Of a stretch of 7,917 bases of DNA, positions 1 through 6,630 are shown in pieces; positions within the stretch are counted from its first letter, which is position 1, and every line of letters begins with the position of its first letter. Origin of the DNA: CAVPRW01 sp046727435 [NCBI: bacterium] (lineage in GTDB: Bacteria > Tectomicrobia > Entotheonellia > J063). The stretch lies in NCBI GenBank assembly GCA_046727435.1, contig JBKPCR010000332.1, positions 1 through 7,917 on the forward strand, in the 5' to 3' direction. The notes under the pieces are model-generated. The model was not told the DNA's origin and ran no database searches. It saw only the letters and a program-made list of their open reading frames with translations. The position numbers were made by a program, and so were the translations under genes.

Positions 1-14
1 GGTTAGAAGCCGCT

Positions 15-86
15 ATGGCCGCTGAGTTCATCATTGCGCTGGAGGCCGAGCAAGACATCGCAATTGCGGGGGTGGAAGCTCCCTAA
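15..86 (+). pseudogene. N-terminal stub of a RelE/ParE-type toxin
   Basis: A reading frame from ATG 15 encodes a 23-residue peptide, stopping at TAA 84-86. Its first ~16 residues (AEFIIALEAEQDIA) resemble the first strand and helix of RelE/ParE-superfamily toxins, which commonly start with an acidic 'EAExDI..A' helix and then a W-Y-E segment. Here the resemblance ends at about base 62, where the sequence becomes DUF262 coding sequence in another frame. A TAG at 4-6, just upstream, could be the stop of a partner antitoxin lying outside the window. A normal toxin of this type has 90-100 residues, so this is a stub and cannot be functional. The assignment rests on a short motif and could be chance; the sharp handover to DUF262 makes it more believable. 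Confidence 0.4.
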
Positions 87-1422
87 GTTTTATTTAGTCA
101 AGACCTCGGAGGATGAGTACGAGGTTGTCGACGGGCAGCAACGCCTGCAAGCAATATACGAGTTTTTCGCCAACGAAGTCCCGCTCCCCCCTTCATCTGC
201 CAGAGAATTCGGGGGTACTTACTACAAAGACCTCGCTCAGCGTGCTTCGGACGCCTTCGACGACTTTGAAATCGAGTTTGATGAGATCGAGGACGCAACA
301 GAAGAAGAGCTCAAACAGTTCTTTCAGCGTCTACAAGAAGGTCTTCCGCTGACGAGTAGTGAAAAGCTCAATGCGGTCCATAGTAAGCTTCGGGACTTCT
401 GTCGACGGACGGCACAGCACCCGTTCTTTCAAGACAAAGTGACGATCCTGAACACGCGTTATGCCCACTTCGATGTTGTAGTCAAAGCAGCTGCAATCGA
501 GATAGAAGGGGTAGATGCCGGACTCCGTTTCGAAGATCTAAAGGAGGTGTTCGAAGCGCAGAGCAACCTCTCCCCAACCTCAGCCGTTGCAAGAAGATTA
601 AAGGCAGCGCTCGACTTTCTCGATCGGGCATTTCCGGCGCGAAACAATCATCTCAAAAGCCGCACAATCGTACAATCATTGATCACGCTTATCTGCAGGT
701 TGGTAACAACCGGCCGTATTGACGGAGTTGAGGAAGAGCTGAGAAAGTTCTTTGAGGACTTTACACGAGAGTTGTCTCGACAGGTCGAACTTGCCCAAAA
801 TGCTACCGACTCCGATGTTGTAACATTTCAGCGATCCGTTAATGCGAACGTCAAATCTGGCGCAAGGATTCGGCACGAAATTCTTCTGAGAAAGCTTCTT
901 GCTAAGTCACCTATGTTGACCTCCGCCTTTGAACCAACCGTCATTACGGAGAGTGGCACCAGCAACCGCGTAAACCAACTTGGAATGTCCATTTCGGAGC
1001 TCGTTCACATCGCGAACAAGGCCTATGCCGGGAAACATGGGGAGGATCTTTTTAAGCCCACGAACAACACTACCCGAGCCCTCACGCGAATCGGAAAGTC
1101 CATTGCGGACTTTGATGGCTATGAACAACTGATTGACGATCTCTACTTCCTCTTCCGTGAGAGTGTGGGGCAGCGCCTTACGAGCCGCTGGCCTTCTTTT
1201 GCCGACGTGAATACCCTTCGCACAGATCTAAGGCACGACGTTGATCACGGCCCAAGTGGGAAGGTACGAGCCAAACGAGGGGGGCATGCGGAGACATTTG
1301 CCAAGTACTCAGGGAGTGGCACTCCGCAAACCATTGAGCCCTCCCATCTCTTGCTGGTCCAGGCGAACCTGCTGACTACGATAGAGGCGGACTTAAAAGC
1401 GATCGTCAGTTCCCTGACCTAG
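34..1422 (+). pseudogene. DUF262 (GmrSD N-terminal/ParB-like) protein lacking its N-terminus, with a C-terminal RX4H region
   Basis: The frame is open from a TTG at 34 to the stop at 1420-1422 (462 codons), but DUF262-like sequence starts only near base 64 (RGWKLPKFYLV, then VDGQQRL at residues 32-38). DUF262 is the ParB/Srx-fold domain of GmrS-type restriction enzymes, and DGQQR is its signature. In intact members an N-terminal 'QR..VW' segment and an 'IESIL' helix precede this point; both are absent here, and TTG 34 has no ribosome binding site, so the gene is most likely 5'-truncated. The helical middle part (residues ~75-260) fits the family. The C-terminus shows no HNH/DUF1524 nuclease motif. 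Instead, residues ~390-406 read VNTLRTDLRHDVDHG, giving RX4H arrangements R396-H401 and R400-H405, as in HEPN ribonucleases. DUF262 assignment is firm; HEPN-like is inference. Codons are AT-richer than in the genes to the right. Confidence 0.75.
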
Positions 1423-1605
1423 CAGCGCCCTTTTCGAGAGGCAGGAAGTCCGTCGATGTAGAGCTTCCCCGTGATTTACTCGGGGTCTGCTTCTCGATGG
1501 AGTTACTATTGCTGGACATCAGGCGACAACCAACGGTCCAAGAGGTTTGAGACAAGCTACCGGCGGCCTAACCGTGGCATGGTCAAGCAAGGAGTCACGA
1601 AAATC
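1423..1605. other. Intergenic region with a weak hairpin and a possible antitoxin remnant
   Basis: Between the DUF262 frame and the antitoxin lie 183 bases. A small hairpin (CCCCG 1467-1471 / CGGGG 1481-1485, 9-base loop) follows the DUF262 stop by about 45 bases and lacks a T-run, so it is at best a poor terminator. One plus-strand frame, 1446-1550, reads SVDVELPRDLLG followed by a leucine-rich stretch and a stop; this resembles the opening strand and helix of UPF0175-type antitoxins but has no start codon and is too short to assign. No convincing promoter was found. Confidence 0.25.
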
Positions 1606-1821
1606 ATGGAAAACGGTATGCCTTTCGGAGAAGTATTGGAAGCTGTCGATAAATTATCTCTGGAAGAACAGGAAGCGTTGATAGCGATTCTACATCGTCG
1701 CCTCATTGAGCGTCGGCGGGAAGAGCTGGCCAAAGACGTGCAGCATGCTCAGCAGGAATTTGAAGCTGATCAGTGTCGGCCGGTGACACCAGCGGAGCTC
1801 ATGAAAGACATCGTATCGTGA
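1606..1821 (+). CDS. Antitoxin of a RelE/YafQ-like toxin-antitoxin pair
   Basis: A 71-residue acidic, helical protein. Residues ~6-35 contain the recurring antitoxin pattern 'EVLEAVDKLSLEEQEALI.IL.RRLIERRREE', followed by an acidic linker (AQQEFEADQ) and a C-terminal 'RPVTPAELMKDI' tail; this layout is typical of small antitoxins paired with RelE-superfamily mRNA interferases, where the N-terminal helices dimerise and the tail wraps the toxin. Start chosen at ATG 1606 because AAGGAG (1589-1594) lies 11 bases upstream; the frame is open further upstream (to 1471) but that part is compositionally unlike protein and lacks a ribosome site. Its stop (TGA 1819-1821) overlaps the toxin start GTG 1818, the usual translational coupling. 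Antitoxins of this class usually autorepress, but no operator can be pointed out here. The toxin downstream appears truncated, so this may be an orphan antitoxin. Confidence 0.7.
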   Translation: MENGMPFGEVLEAVDKLSLEEQEALIAILHRRLIERRREELAKDVQHAQQEFEADQCRPVTPAELMKDIVS

Positions 1822-2009
1822 AACGGCTGGTCTTACGCTCCACTGCCTTTGTGCGGGCGACACGTCGCATTGTGAGGAAATATCCTCATGCTGCTGAGGA
1901 TGTACAAGCCGCTCTGGAGCCAGAGAGGTTCACTGATAGTCACTTCATGCGGGCGCACGCTCGCTACTTCCGCGTCGGTGCATCCTGTGTGTGGCGCAGG
2001 TCGTTCTGA
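1818..2009 (+). pseudogene. RelE/YafQ-like toxin, C-terminally truncated
   Basis: The frame begins at GTG 1818, overlapping the antitoxin stop by four bases (GTGA). Residues 1-34 (LVLRSTAFVRATRRIVRKYP, then AAEDVQAALE) match the N-terminus of RelE/YafQ-superfamily mRNA interferases: 'SSAFVRA.KRL.KK.P....D...L'. From about base 1920 onward the resemblance stops: the expected 'H.LKGxLxGxWSxxxxxDxRIxF' core and the C-terminal catalytic strand with its HDEVY-type end are missing, and the remaining 29 residues look like non-coding sequence read in frame. At 63 residues it is about two thirds of normal length (85-95) and would lack the catalytic residues. Most likely a toxin inactivated by recombination or deletion at ~1920. 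Confidence 0.55.
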
Positions 2010-2058
2010 AGCGGTGCGCCGCTATGGAGCATAACGAATACGCAACGAGGACAAGCGC

Positions 2059-3268
2059 ATGAGACAACTGTTCGACGATCCGTTGTTTCAGACGTTCGCC
2101 GACCGCGCGACGATGACGATGACCCGTGATGGGGCGGATTACGGTGAGTGTGTGGCGACAGCGGCCAGGTTCGCTCTTGGCGACGTCGATAGCTGGTACC
2201 GCGAATGGGTCGCCACCGCCGAGCGCGTCGAGAGTTGGGGTGAGGAAAGCGCCCACCGCGGCCATCCGGTGAGCGCCCGGGAAGCGTATCTTCGGGCGAG
2301 TACCTACTACCGGCTCTGGTTTTACCCACTGTTCGGTGCACCGGTCGACCCGCGACTCGTTGCGGCATTCGATTGGGAATCACGGTGCTTCGGCAGGTTC
2401 ACAGCGCTCATGGACCCGCCGCTCGCGCCAGTCGAGGTGCCGCTCGAGGGCACATCGCTGCCCGGCTATCTATGCCTGGTCGACGCTTCCGCAGCCGCCC
2501 GACCCACTATCGTGGCGGTGAACGGCTACGACTCCAACGTCCATGAGATGTACTGGTCGCACGCCATGCCGGCGCTCCGTCGAGGCTATAACTGCCTGCT
2601 CGTGGACGGCCCGGGGCAGGGACGGGCACTGATCAAACAAGGGTTGCACATGCGACCGACTGGGAGACGGTCACGCGGCCGATCGTGGACTTCGCCTGCA
2701 CCCGGCCCGAGATCGACGGTAAGCGGATTGCCGTCATGGGGTGGAGCTTCGGCGGTTTTCTAGCCCCCCGCGGCGTCAGTGGAGATCAAGGGATCGCTGC
2801 GCTGATCGCCGATCCCGGTCAATGGGACCAACTCGAATCGATCCGCGCAGGGCTGCCCCTGCCGCCGGAACTCATGGACCGGCTTTCCGACGTCAATCCG
2901 GAGGAACTGGATCCTCACCTTGCTGGCCTCGCCGCTCACCCACTGCTTCGCTGGCGGCTCATCCAGCGAGGACTGTGGATCCATGGCCTGAAGTCCCTGG
3001 GGAAGTATGTCATTGACATGAGCCGCTACCGCCTCTCCGACGTGGCGGGCAGTATCAGCTGCCCAACTTTGGTGGCGTGGGCCGAGGGCGATGCAATCGC
3101 GGCCGGGGCCGAGCGCCTATACGAGGCGCTTGGCTGCCCCAAGACGCTGGTCCGCTTCGCCGCCGCCGAGGGCGCGAATGGGCACTGCGAGGGAGGGAAC
3201 CGGTCGCGATTCGACCAGAAGGTCTTCACTGGCTCGACGACTCCTTACATGTAACCAGGCGCAGATAA
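2059..3268 (+). pseudogene. Alpha/beta hydrolase (2,6-dihydropseudooxynicotine hydrolase-like), broken by two frameshifts
   Basis: Start at ATG 2059 with GAGGA (2047-2051) seven bases upstream. The first frame is good to about residue 200 (ends ...GLHMRP at 2658); coding then continues one frame back (WETVTRPIVDF...) from 2661 to 3227, and again one frame back from 3230 to the TAA at 3266-3268 (WLDDSLHV). Adding one base at each point gives a continuous 403-residue protein, the usual length for this family. Visible parts: an N-terminal helical region, 'LLVDGPGQGRAL' before the nucleophile, the elbow GWSFGG (Ser codon 2745-2747, restored residue ~230), a probable acid Asp in 'AEGDAIAAG' (~345) and a probable His in 'NGHCEGG' (~376). 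Such enzymes cleave C-C or ester bonds of small molecules in the cytoplasm; the substrate here is unknown. Either a recent pseudogene or two sequencing indels in an intact gene; all catalytic residues are kept, which favours recency or error. Confidence 0.75.
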
Positions 3269-3297
3269 GACGCATCACTGCTGTTCTAGGGCCCAAC

Positions 3298-3341
3298 CCA
3301 AGGTGGCAGCGGACTCGCTACATGGGCCGCTGCCACCTTGG
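3298..3341. repeat. Perfect 15-bp inverted repeat, 14-base loop
   Basis: Left arm CCAAGGTGGCAGCGG (3298-3312), right arm CCGCTGCCACCTTGG (3327-3341), perfectly complementary, with a 14-base loop. It lies 29 bases after the hydrolase stop and 126 bases before the phosphotransferase. No T-run follows (GCGTTAGC), so it is not a classical intrinsic terminator, though it could still stop transcription or protect a 3' end. If C3342 is bulged out, the stem extends by AAC (3295-3297) pairing with GTT (3343-3345); the flanks GCCCAAC (3291-3297) and GTTAGCT (3343-3349) then resemble the R'' and R' boxes of an integron attC site (59 bases overall), with one mismatch to GTTRRRY. The inverted repeat is certain; its role is not. 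Confidence 0.85.
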
Positions 3342-3467
3342 CGTTAGCTGCCCCATCTCTGCCTCACGTGAAAAGAGAGAATATAGGAGTTCCGCACGGT
3401 GGGAAACTGCCCGTGAACGGCATAGCGGAGTTGGGGACAGCATGACGAAGCATAAAGGAGACGTACG

Positions 3468-4391
3468 ATGCCCCAAGTGCTCCAAAGGGACGAGTTAGCG
3501 GTGTGGTGCGAGCGATGGCTGGGAGCGAAGCCGACACATATGCTCTTCGAGATCGCCCACCTGTCGGTCGTGGCCGGCCTACGACTCACAGATGGTCGTG
3601 AAGTCGTGGTGAAGGCTCGCCCACCAGCCGACAGAATTCGGGGCTGTGTCCACGTCCAACGCCATCTATGGGCAGCAGGTTTCCCATGTGCGGAGCCACT
3701 TGCCGGACCCGCCCCCATGGATGCGCTGACCGCGACGGCGGAAGCCTTTGTCCCTGGCGGTATGTCGCTCGAACCGGGGCCAGATTCGCCGCGGCTCTTT
3801 GCCGAGGCGCTTGCCGAACTCATCCGTCTCGCTCCGCCCGTGGCCCTGGTCCCCACGCTGGCGCCGCCGCCGGCGTGGGTCTGGTGGGACCACGACCAGC
3901 CGGGCACGTGGCCCCTCCCTGATGATCGTGACACGGACTTGAACGGGTACCTGGAGCCGGCGTGGCTTGATGACGTCGGACGACGTGTGCGCCGCCGCCT
4001 AGACCAATGCCATGCCCCTCCGGTGATCGGTCATGCCGACTGGGAGGCGCCGAATCTCTCGTGGATCGACCGGCATCTTCATGTCGTGCACGATTGGGAT
4101 AGTATTGTGAGTCGACCTGAAGCAGCGATCGTCGGGGTCGCTGCAGCGGTCTTCCCTGGGTTCGGCGGACCAGGGACGGCCACGCTGGAGGAAACGGCGG
4201 CCTTCCTGCTGGCCTATGAGCAGGCCAGCGACCACCGCTGGAGTCCCGAGGAACGGGAGGTTTGCTGGGCAGCCGGCTTGTGGATCAGGGCGTACAACGC
4301 CAAGAAAGACGCATTGGACGGCAAAAGTAGCGCGCTACTTGAGCGGGTGGCCAGCGAAGCGGCTGAACGGTTACGGCTCGCGGGCGTATAG
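3468..4391 (+). CDS. APH-family phosphotransferase (aminoglycoside/choline-kinase fold)
   Basis: A 307-residue cytoplasmic protein of the usual length for APH-type small-molecule kinases. Start at ATG 3468, with AAAGGAG ending at 3460, seven bases upstream. N-lobe: 'EVVVKARPP' with the ATP-binding Lys at residue 49. C-lobe: the Brenner motif reads HADWEAPN (H189, catalytic D191, N196), close to the family's HGDxxxxN; the metal-binding segment follows as HDWDS (D209 and D211). The C-terminal third is helical (AAVFPGFGG..., AAFLLAYEQ, WIRAYNAKK), as in the substrate-binding subdomain. All catalytic residues are present, so it should be active, but the substrate (aminoglycoside, macrolide, amino alcohol, sugar) cannot be read from the sequence. 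It stands in the same direction as the GNAT gene 196 bases downstream, which has its own promoter. No clear promoter was found for this gene itself. Confidence 0.8.
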   Translation: MPQVLQRDELAVWCERWLGAKPTHMLFEIAHLSVVAGLRLTDGREVVVKARPPADRIRGCVHVQRHLWAAGFPCAEPLAGPAPMDALTATAEAFVPGGMSLEPGPDSPRLFAEALAELIRLAPPVALVPTLAPPPAWVWWDHDQPGTWPLPDDRDTDLNGYLEPAWLDDVGRRVRRRLDQCHAPPVIGHADWEAPNLSWIDRHLHVVHDWDSIVSRPEAAIVGVAAAVFPGFGGPGTATLEETAAFLLAYEQASDHRWSPEEREVCWAAGLWIRAYNAKKDALDGKSSALLERVASEAAERLRLAGV

Positions 4392-4426
4392 TGGCAAGAG
4401 GGGTGGGCGGATGTCGAGGGGGGTGG

Positions 4427-4438
4427 CCGCCTAGGCGG
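4427..4438. repeat. 12-bp perfect palindrome after the phosphotransferase gene
   Basis: CCGCCTAGGCGG is self-complementary and lies 36 bases beyond the phosphotransferase stop, inside a very G-rich stretch (4395-4440) that contains repeated GGGTGG/GGGCGG words. It may fold in RNA as a weak hairpin or act as a protein site; there is no T-run to make it a standard terminator. Confidence 0.4.
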
Positions 4439-4496
4439 GCGTGGCACAAAAGCGGATGGCCCGACCCGCATAGCGGCGATCGGAAGCCATTATGTC

Positions 4497-4524
4497 TTGG
4501 CAATACGACCGCAGAAGAGATAAT
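4497..4524 (+). promoter_or_regulatory. Sigma-70-like promoter for the acetyltransferase gene
   Basis: TTGGCA (4497-4502; one mismatch to TTGACA) and GATAAT (4519-4524; one mismatch to TATAAT) are separated by 16 bases. Transcription would start near 4531, about 57 bases before the ATG at 4588. In a GC-rich intergenic region such a pair stands out. It implies that the acetyltransferase is transcribed independently of the phosphotransferase. Confidence 0.5.
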
Positions 4525-4538
4525 CTAGATGGGAGTCA

Positions 4539-4552
4539 GTGCCCTTGGGCAC
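4539..4552. promoter_or_regulatory. Inverted repeat just downstream of the putative start site
   Basis: GTGCCC (4539-4544) and GGGCAC (4547-4552) are perfect inverted copies two bases apart. The element starts about 8 bases after the predicted transcription start and ends about 20 bases before the Shine-Dalgarno sequence. Position and symmetry fit an operator for a dimeric repressor; the two-base gap is too tight for a stable RNA hairpin unless the stem frays. No regulator gene is present nearby. Confidence 0.35.
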
Positions 4553-4587
4553 AACCCCGCGCTCGTCCCTTGGGAGGAGGAGATTGC

Positions 4588-5124
4588 ATGCATCTTGACC
4601 TCAAACCCGTCACAGAACTCAGCGATAGGGAGCGCGAGGCACTAAAGGCCCTCACCGCCGTGGTCTATCCTCCAGAGGTTCTCGCTAGGAGCCCCGGCCG
4701 GTCCCTCCAATGGGCTCCCTCAACATGGAGTGTTCTGGTGTGGACGGTGGAAGGCCAGCTCATCTCCCATGTGGGGATCGTGACCCGTGAAGGGACGCTC
4801 GACGGTGTGCCGGTGCAGATCGGGGGCGTCGGGAGCGTGAAAACCCACCCGCAGGCCCAAGGTCGGGGATACGCGAGCGCGGCCCTGCGCTGTGCTGCGA
4901 CGGCCCTGCATGATGACCATCATGTCGCTTTTTCTCTGCTCGTCTGCCAGGCGCATCTGTTGTCGTTCTATGGGCGTCTTGGTTGGCTCCCCTTTCCTGG
5001 GCGTCTCGTCGTTGAGCAACCAGGCGGTTCCATCGTCTTGACGATAAATCACCCCATGGTGCTCCCGGGGCTGCATCCGGCGCCACAGCAAGGCGTCATC
5101 GATCTCCGGGGTTTGCCCTGGTGA
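4588..5124 (+). CDS. GNAT-family N-acetyltransferase, AAC(2')-like in layout
   Basis: A 178-residue enzyme of the acetyl-CoA-dependent GNAT superfamily. Start ATG 4588 is chosen because GGAGGAGG (4573-4580) sits seven bases upstream; the frame is open back to 4492, but that part covers the promoter. The acetyl-CoA pyrophosphate loop is QGRGYA (residues 91-96), preceded by the usual strand ending in V-x-T-H-P, and followed by the C-terminal motif 'LLSFYGRLGW' (Tyr then Gly-Trp), where GNATs place the catalytic or CoA-contacting Tyr. The ending 'GVIDLRGLPW', a strand and terminal Trp after a proline-rich loop, recalls aminoglycoside 2'-acetyltransferases. GNAT assignment is solid; the substrate is inferred only weakly. 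It is convergent with the oxidoreductase gene, 80 bases away. Confidence 0.8.
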   Translation: MHLDLKPVTELSDREREALKALTAVVYPPEVLARSPGRSLQWAPSTWSVLVWTVEGQLISHVGIVTREGTLDGVPVQIGGVGSVKTHPQAQGRGYASAALRCAATALHDDHHVAFSLLVCQAHLLSFYGRLGWLPFPGRLVVEQPGGSIVLTINHPMVLPGLHPAPQQGVIDLRGLPW

Positions 5125-5204
5125 GAGAGGAGGTGGGTCTTCGTATGAAGGAACCAAGGGAGCCCCGAGTCCGGATCCCTGCACCATAGGTGGGTTAGAG
5201 ATGC

Positions 5205-6122
5205 TTAGGAATGATTATGATAGCGTGGTCCTACAATCTGGGCCAGGCGGGTGAACTGGTCGTTGATCGCTCGACCTGAGATCAGTGGACGGAACACAAA
5301 CTTCGTGATACCCACGGCCATATAGGCGTCGATACACCGTAGCACCGCGTCCGCAGTGGGATAGGCGGCATAGGACTCAAAGGGCACGCGCGGAGTGACG
5401 CGTCGCGCCAGCGTTTCGATCTGAGCACTGATGTCGTCATGGCCAAGATGGAAGGGAACGATGGTCCCGTAGTGATCCTCGGGGACAATGCGCTGATATT
5501 CGTCGGCTGCCTGACGAATAGTGCAGATGGCATTAGCGACGTCGGCCGGCGGCTGGTTGGAGCCGAGGAAACCGTCCCCCAGGCGCGCCACACGCCTGTA
5601 AGCAGCAGTGGAACGCCCCCCGAACCACACCGGCATGGGCTGTTGCCGCGGCTTCGGTTGAATGGTGAGCTCATGGGTGGCATAGAACCGCCCGCGATGG
5701 GTGACGGCGTCTTCACACCACAGGCGGCGCATCAGGGATACGGCCTCATCGGTCATGGCGCCGCGATGCTTGGGCGTTTTGCCGACCGCTAACCACTCGG
5801 CCTCGTTGTCAACGCCGAGGCCAAAGGCTGGCAACATGCGGCCATCGCTGAGAAAATCGATGGTCGCCAGCTCTTTGGCGAGGATCAGCGGATCGCGTAC
5901 GGGTAGAACCGCCACGCTCATGCCGAATTTGATGCGTTTGGTACGCCCGGCGATCATGGCCAGCGCCGTAATGGGTTCGAGCGCTGGAGTCGGGTTGCGA
6001 ATGCGATCGCTCAGCCAGATGGAGTCCAGGCCGCTTTCTTCCACCAGATCAACAAACTCCCAAAAATCTGCGGTGCGCTCAAATGGCCACCCGGAAAAGC
6101 CCACTCCAATACGGATTTTCAT
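5205..6122 (-). CDS. LLM-class (bacterial luciferase-like) flavin/F420-dependent oxidoreductase
   Basis: A 305-residue TIM-barrel enzyme of the luciferase-like/methylene-H4MPT reductase superfamily, which uses FMN or F420 to reduce or monooxygenate small substrates in the cytoplasm. Seen in order: N-terminal strand KIRIGVGF, 'ESGLDSIWLSDR' (typical G-[FL]-D-S-x-W-x-S-[DE]), a hydrophobic 'ITALAMIAGRTKRIKFG' helix-strand, the family hallmark 'ELATIDFLSDGR' followed by 'AFGLGV', and 'PMPVWFGG' before a short Ser/Thr phosphate loop, then 'VARLGDGFLG'. The start is ATG 6122 (complement), seven codons inside the longest frame, because GGAGGG (6130-6135) lies seven bases upstream of it; the longer version would start at TTG 6143. 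Length and motifs are complete, so it should be functional. F420 use is plausible but not proven. The 3' end of the gene faces the acetyltransferase; upstream is the MmgE/PrpD fragment in divergent orientation. Confidence 0.85.
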   Translation of the reverse strand: MKIRIGVGFSGWPFERTADFWEFVDLVEESGLDSIWLSDRIRNPTPALEPITALAMIAGRTKRIKFGMSVAVLPVRDPLILAKELATIDFLSDGRMLPAFGLGVDNEAEWLAVGKTPKHRGAMTDEAVSLMRRLWCEDAVTHRGRFYATHELTIQPKPRQQPMPVWFGGRSTAAYRRVARLGDGFLGSNQPPADVANAICTIRQAADEYQRIVPEDHYGTIVPFHLGHDDISAQIETLARRVTPRVPFESYAAYPTADAVLRCIDAYMAVGITKFVFRPLISGRAINDQFTRLAQIVGPRYHNHS

Positions 6123-6213
6123 TTCCATTCCCTCCGGCGTCAAGTGTGGAATACTCCAATGGCGTCGGTCGCAGCGGCGATAAGCTCACGCCACGACATG
6201 CCATGACCTCGAA

Positions 6214-6615
6214 CCTCACAGCCAGGCAGTATTGCTGGCCGCCAAAGGCTTCACCGGTCATGCCGAGATTTTCGAGCACCCCGCGGGCGATGTCGCGGTA
6301 TGTTTTGGTGAGGGCTTCGATTTCGAGGCGGTGACACAGGATTTTGGCGGCCCCTATCGGATGGTTGACCCCAACATTGCCATCAAGAAACATCCCAGCC
6401 AGTACAGTACCCACCGCGGCATCGATGCCGCTCTGGAGCTACGGCAGATGTATAACATCGACCCAGCCCAGATCGCCTCGGTGCACATCGAGACGACTGT
6501 GATGCGCTACACGGACCGGGGTGTGCCCCAGACGGGGTTAGAAGGGAAATTCAGCCTCCAGTGCACGGTAGCCTCGGCCTTGCTGGACGGCCACATTAAC
6601 ATGGGAACCTTTGAG
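6214..6615 (+). pseudogene. MmgE/PrpD-family protein, internal/C-terminal fragment
   Basis: From about 6223 to 6615 one frame encodes sequence of the MmgE/PrpD family (2-methylcitrate dehydratase-like): 'LLAAKGFTGHAEIFEH', 'FGGPYRMVDPNIAIKKHP', 'THRGIDAALELRQ', then 'GLEGKFSLQ' and 'ASALLDGHIN', which belong to the second half of these ~450-residue proteins. The N-terminal helical domain (some 250-290 residues) and the last ~50 residues are missing. A stop at 6181-6183 lies just upstream, and no start with a ribosome site exists. A neighbouring frame has 'AMTSNLTARQ' at about 6200-6230, which may be a worn, frameshifted trace of the usual 'G.MTK.LH.G.AAQ' segment. The fragment stops sharply where an antisense remnant begins. 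Not expected to make a working protein. Confidence 0.7.
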
Positions 6616-6630
6616 GTCTTGAAGGCCACG

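Noticed and set aside
1467-1485. Rho-independent terminator after the DUF262 gene
   Set aside because: The stem is only 5 bp and no T-run follows.
1471-1605. N-terminal extension of the antitoxin (116-residue version)
   Set aside because: Composition unlike protein, no ribosome site, crosses the hairpin; ATG 1606 has AAGGAG at a good distance and matches family length.
1945-2383. Minus-strand frames of 106 and 139 codons opposite the hydrolase
   Set aside because: Arg/Pro/Ser-rich shadows typical of GC-rich coding read backwards; no start signals or motifs.
2650-2665. Programmed -1 ribosomal frameshift in the hydrolase
   Set aside because: No slippery heptamer (X XXY YYZ) at the site, no downstream structure noticed, and a second slip near the C-terminus makes simple base loss more likely.
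3442-3498. Tiny frame MTKHKGDVRCPKCSKGTS overlapping the phosphotransferase start, with a CPKC motif
   Set aside because: Only 18 residues; the CxxC comes from bases that also encode the kinase N-terminus, and a single Cys pair is easily chance. A leader peptide cannot be excluded but has no support.
3091-3934. Frames at 3091-3498 (+) and 3344-3934 (-)
   Set aside because: Both run through the inverted repeat and overlap well-supported genes; their composition is Arg- or Ser-rich shadow sequence.
4492-4587. N-terminal extension of the acetyltransferase (210-residue version)
   Set aside because: It would translate through the promoter and operator-like repeat; ATG 4588 has a near-perfect Shine-Dalgarno sequence.
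5700-6183. Plus-strand frames opposite the LLM oxidoreductase
   Set aside because: The minus strand carries clear family motifs along the whole length; the plus frames have none.
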